Origin: Scilla litardierei
Taxonomy: Eukaryota > Streptophyta > Magnoliopsida > Asparagales > Asparagaceae
Direction: 5' to 3'
Length of the DNA stretch: 64,000 nt
NCBI GenBank assembly: GCA_030789695.1
Contig: CM061142.1
Span: 353,871,486-353,935,485, forward strand
A program made the translations under genes and the position numbers. The notes below the pieces were generated by a model that worked only from the letters and a program-made list of their open reading frames with translations, was not told the DNA's origin and did no database searches. This document shows positions 60,601 to 64,000 of the stretch, one piece after another. Positions within the stretch are counted from its first letter, which is position 1; every line of letters starts with the position of its first letter.

Positions 60601-61636
60601 CTGCGGAAACCACCACGGCGGGCGCACCATCGCCCACAAGATAATGCGCCAAGGGTACTACTGGCCGACGATGATCCGGGATGCGGTACTATACGTCAAA
60701 AGGTGCGAGGCGTGCCAGAAATTCTGCCGACGGACGACTGCACCTCCGGCCAACCTGATGCCCATCTTGAGCCCGGTCCCCTTCGCCAAGTGGGGACTCA
60801 ACATCCTGGGGCCCTTCCCAAAGGCCTCCGGGGGAAGGAAGTATCTAGTCGTCGCCGTGGACTATTTCACAAAATGGGTCGAAGCAGAGCCGCTGGCACG
60901 GATCACGTGGACGGACAAGAAGGGCTTCATCTGGCAATCCGTCATATGCTGCTTCGGGATTCCCCGTTCCATAGTCACGGATAACGGAAAGCAGTTCGAC
61001 TGCGAGGGCTTCCGCGACTTCTGCTCGGGCTGGGGGATTAAACTCCAATTCGCATCAGTCGCCCACCCACAGTGCAATGGAATGGCGGAGGCCGCGAATA
61101 AATGTATCTTGAACCCGATGAAGAAGAAGGTGGACGCCGCCCTGGGAGCATGGGTCGATGAGCTACCAGGGATCCTATGGTCCTATCGCACCACCCACAA
61201 GGCCTCGACCGGAGAAAGTCCCTTCATGCTAGCGTACGGATCGGAGGCGGTTGTACCTGTGGAAATCGGCGAAGAGACGCTCCGGCTAAAACTCTTCGAC
61301 GAAGAAATCAACGGAGAAGGGCTCGGCCTCAGTCTTGAGCTGATAGACGAGGTCCGGGACAGGGCCCTAACCAGCCTCGTCAAACAAAGCCAGAGGATGG
61401 CCCGATACTACGACTCCCGGGTGAAACCGCGGACTTTCAGGATCGGCGATTTGGTCCTCCGCGACGCCACCTTCCGCCCCGAGACTGCGCAGCGGGGAAA
61501 GCTGGCCGCCAAATGGGAGGGGCCCTACACGGTCATTGACATTGTCAGACCTGCCACCTACATCCTTGCCACCCCCGAAGGGAGCGAGCTGGCCCACCCT
61601 TGGAACGCGAAACATGTGTTGAAATTCTACCAATAG
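57524..61636 (+). pseudogene. pol: Pol polyprotein of Tat-like element H (three stops)
   Basis: One frame covers the whole enzyme set. Protease: LLIDTESSCDILF (about 57866), with Glu where DTG/DGG proteases have Gly. RT: KWRMCVDFTDLNKACPKDSF, MPFGLKNAGATYQRMVD and catalytic YIDDM (58985). Ty3 RNase H: about 59430-59800. Second RNase H: HVDGS, AEYEA, SDSR and RADALSKLA (59921-60290), keeping all four acidic residues. Integrase: zinc finger H-H-C-C (HEGFCGNHHGG, CEACQKF) from 60586. In the core the first Asp is replaced by Asn (GLNIL, 60800-60802); TDNGKQF and AEAANK are kept. C-terminal GDLVLR...WNAKHVLKFYQ. In-frame stops: TAG 59915-59917, TGA 60368-60370, TAG 60455-60457. No complete enzyme set can be made. 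Confidence 0.92.
57560..57567 (+). other. C8 run at the gag/pol frame change
   Basis: Gag homology (HLGNFV...) is in one frame up to here. Pol-type sequence continues in the +1 frame immediately after. A one-base length change in this run, or frameshifting on it, would link the two frames. Confidence 0.6.
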
Positions 61637-61731
61637 TTGTGAGTTTCTCTTTTTTCGCGCAATATACACATCTACACGTTTTTCCCAACCTGGTTGTTCC
61701 TACACAAATTTTGCAGTTCGCTAAAACTCCG
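61637..61731 (+). other. H: short unique stretch between pol and the tandem array
   Basis: 95 bp of AT-richer untranslated sequence after the integrase stop, with no feature recognised. The first array unit follows. Confidence 0.6.
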
Positions 61732-64000
61732 AACCTCTGGGGCATGGCCAACCCTAGCCACCCAAACCAGAGAAGGGCACGGGCCGGGCTACGCGCCCGT
61801 TCCCCCCCTCCAGACCTCTGGGGCAGGGCCAACCCTAGCCACCCAAACCAGAGCAGGGCACGGGCCGGGCTACGCGCCCGCTCCCCCCCTCAAGACCTCT
61901 GGGGCAGGGCCAACACTAGCCACCCAAACCAGAGAAGGGCACGGACCGGGCTACGCGCCCGCTCCCCCCCTCCAGACCTCTGGGGCAGGGCCAACCCTAG
62001 CCACCCAAACCAGAGAAGGGCACGGGCCGGGCTACGCGCCCGCTCCCCCCCTCCAGACCTCTGGGGCAGGGCCAACCCTAGCCACCCAAACCAGAGCAGG
62101 GCACGGGCCGGGCTACGCGCCCGCTCCCCCCCTCAAGACCTCTGGGGCAGGGCCAACCCTAGCCACCCAAACCAGAGGTGGGCACGGGCCGGGCTACGCG
62201 CCCGCTCCCCCCCTCCAGACCTCTGGGGCAGGGCCAACCCTAGCCACCCAAACCAGAGAAGGGCACGGGCCGGGCTACGCGCCCGCTCCCCCCATCCAGA
62301 CCTCTGGGGCAGGGCTAACCCTAGCCACCCAAACCAGAGAAGGGCACGGGCCGGGCTACGCGCCCGCTCCCCCCTCCAGACCTCTGGGGCAGGGCCAACC
62401 CTAGCCACCCAAACCAGAGAAGGGCACGGACCGGGCTACGCGCCCGCTCCCCCCCTCCAGACCTCTGGGGCAGGGACAACCCTAGCCACCCAAACCAGAG
62501 AAGGGCACGGGCCGGGCTACGCGCCCGCTCCCCCCCTCCAGACCTCTGGGGCAGGGCCAACCCTAGCCACCCAAACCAGAGAAGGGCACGGGCCGGGCTA
62601 CGCGCCCGCTCCCCCCCTCCAGACCTCTGGGGCAGGGCCAACCCTAGCCACCCAAACCAGAGCAGGGCACGGGCCGGGCTACGCGCCTGCTCCCCGCCTC
62701 AAGACCTCTGGGGCAGGGCCAACCCTAGCCACCCAAACCAGAGGTGGGCACGGGCCGGGCTACACGCCCGCTCCCCCCTCCAGACCTCTGGGGCAGGGCC
62801 AACCCTAGCCACCCAAACCAGAGAAGGGCACGGGCCGGGCTACGCGCCCGCTCCCCCCCTCCAGACCTCTGGGGCAGGGCCAACCCTAGCCACCCAAACC
62901 AGAGAAGGGCACGGGCCGGGCTACGCGCCCGCTCCCCCCCTCCAGACCTCTGGGGCAGGGCCAACCCTAGCCACCCAAACCAGAGAAGGGCACGGGTCGG
63001 GCTACGCGCCCGCTCCCCCCCTCCAGACCTCTGGGGCAGGGCCAACCCTAGCCACCCAAACCAGAGAAGGGCACGGGCCGGGCTACGCGCCCGCTCCCCC
63101 CCTCCAGACCTCTGGGGTAGGGCCAACCCTAGCCACCCAAACCAGAGAACGGCACGGGCCGGGCTACGCGCCCGCTCCCCCCCTCCAGACCTCTGGGGCA
63201 GGGCCAACCCTAGCCACCCAAACCAGAGCAGGGCACGGGCCGGGCTACGCGCCCGCTCCCCCCCTCAAGACCTCTGGGGCAAGGCCAACCCTAGCCACCC
63301 AAACCAGAGGGGGGCACGGGCCGGGCTACGCGCCCGCTCCCCCCCTCCAGACCTCTGGGGCAGGGCCAACCCTAGCCACCCAAACCAAAGCAGGGCACGG
63401 GCCGGGCTACGCGCCCGCTCCCCCCCTCAAGACCTCTGGGGCAGGGCTAACCCTAGCCACCCAAACCAGAGGTGGGCACGGGCCGGGCTACGCGCCCGCT
63501 CCCCCCCTCCAGACCTCTGGGGCAGGGCCAACCCTAGCCACCCAAACCAGAGAAGGGCACGGGCCGGGCTACGCGCCCGCTCCCCCCCTCCAGACCTCTG
63601 GGGCAGGGCCAACCCTAGCCACCCAAACCAGAGCAGGGCACGGCCCGGGCTACGCGCCCGCTCCCCCCCTCAAGACCTCTGGGGCAGGGCCAACCCTAGC
63701 CACCCAAACCAGAGGTGGGCACGGGCCGGGCTACGCGCCCGCTCCCCCCCTCCAGACCTCTGGGGCAGGGCCAACCCTAGCCACCCAAACCAGAGAAGGG
63801 CACGGGCCGGGCTACGCGCCCGCTCCCCCCCTCCAGACCTCTGGGGCAGGGCCAACCCTAGCCACCCAAACCAGAGAAGGGCACGGGCCGGGCTACGCGC
63901 CCGCTCCCCCCCTCCAGACCTCTGGGGCAGGGCCAACCCTAGCCACCCAAACCAGAGAAGGGCACGGGCCGGGCTACGCGCCCGCTCCCCCCCTCCAGAC
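61732..64000 (+). repeat. 81-bp minisatellite in the 3' UTR of H (~28 units, continues beyond window)
   Basis: Unit: GACCTCTGGGGCAGGGCC, AACCCTAGCCACCCAAACC, AGAGAAGGGCACGGGCC, GGGCTACGCGCCCGCTCCCC, CCCTCCA. Three main variants: A (AGAGAAGG...CTCCAG), B (AGAGCAGG...CTCAAG), C (AGAGGTGG...CTCCAG). Units are nearly all 81 bp, with two of 80 bp (near 62299-62378 and 62740-62790). Because 81 is a multiple of three, long frames stay open on both strands (27-residue repeats), but the 80-bp units break them and the repeated peptide is not a known domain, so I call it non-coding. The core CGGGCTACGCGCCCG can form a 5-bp hairpin. Confidence 0.93.

Larger units (their letters stand above)
54640..64000 (+). 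mobile_element. Element H: Tat-like Ty3/gypsy element, 5' LTR to 3' UTR (3' LTR outside window)
   Basis: Order: LTR, primer site, gag, protease-RT-RNase H, second RNase H, integrase, long repetitive 3' UTR. The second RNase H between the first RNase H and integrase, and a long tandem-repetitive 3' UTR, are marks of the Tat lineage (Retand/RIRE2/Ogre relatives). H has the best preserved genes in the window but carries stops and active-site changes. Confidence 0.9.

Noticed and set aside
61600..62808. 402-codon open frame running from the end of pol through the 81-bp array, with repeated 27-residue peptide
   Set aside because: Frames are open on both strands simply because the unit is 81 bp and lacks stops. 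80-bp units break the frame, it starts inside pol, and the peptide is not a known domain.
61732..64000. CRISPR-like regular repeats
   Set aside because: Units are contiguous with no unique spacers, in a plant retrotransposon 3' UTR. This is a minisatellite.

Overview
The window is plant nuclear DNA consisting almost entirely of LTR retrotransposons. The lineages are Ty1/copia (SIRE/Maximus-like and another copia family), Ty3/gypsy chromovirus-like (Tekay/Del type) and Ty3/gypsy Tat-like, with one SINE. I found no host gene, rRNA, functional tRNA, CRISPR array or bacterial-type operon. The element types, plant-style TATA boxes, tRNA-iMet-type primer sites and AT-rich DNA with GC-rich islands point to a large-genome seed plant, possibly a monocot; the species cannot be told from this sequence.

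Layout. I named the elements A to K. Positions 1-45718 form a nest of insertions. The outermost copia element, B, is cut into three visible pieces (24785-25770, 35822-36619, 44964-45718) by E (SIRE-like, ending at 24784), K (25771-35816) and J (36620-44958). E is itself interrupted by A (15877-23797) and D (ending at 13949), and D's left LTR is interrupted by C (ending at 5146). A, K and J have perfect 5-bp target-site duplications: TATGC, GGTGG and GAAGC. C, D, J and K lie on the minus strand and share TGTAACG-type LTR ends and a 16-bp motif next to the 5' LTR. C and J show no coding sequence, D keeps only a broken gag, and K keeps a decayed reverse-transcriptase relic.

Positions 45719-54639 are an older mosaic. 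It holds two LTRs of an unclassified family (F1, F2), a SIRE-like gag pseudogene with its primer site, two SIRE-like LTRs back to back (G1, G2), and a tRNA-derived SINE with about 16-bp duplications. F2 carries a foreign GC-rich insert of about 500 bp.

Positions 54640-64000 are the left part of a Tat-like gypsy element, H. In order it has a 946-bp 5' LTR, primer site, gag, and one pol frame (protease, RT, RNase H, second RNase H, integrase), then a 3' untranslated region that has become an 81-bp minisatellite of about 28 units running off the window. H is the only element with nearly intact genes, but pol has three in-frame stops, a gag/pol frame break at a C8 run, and substitutions in the protease and integrase active sites.

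Nothing here is convincingly a new functional system. The most informative features are the nested insertions, the minisatellite inside H, the hairpin and palindrome arrays inside several unrelated LTRs, the shared non-classical primer-site motif, and the LTR that appears to have been shortened through a duplicated polypurine tract.
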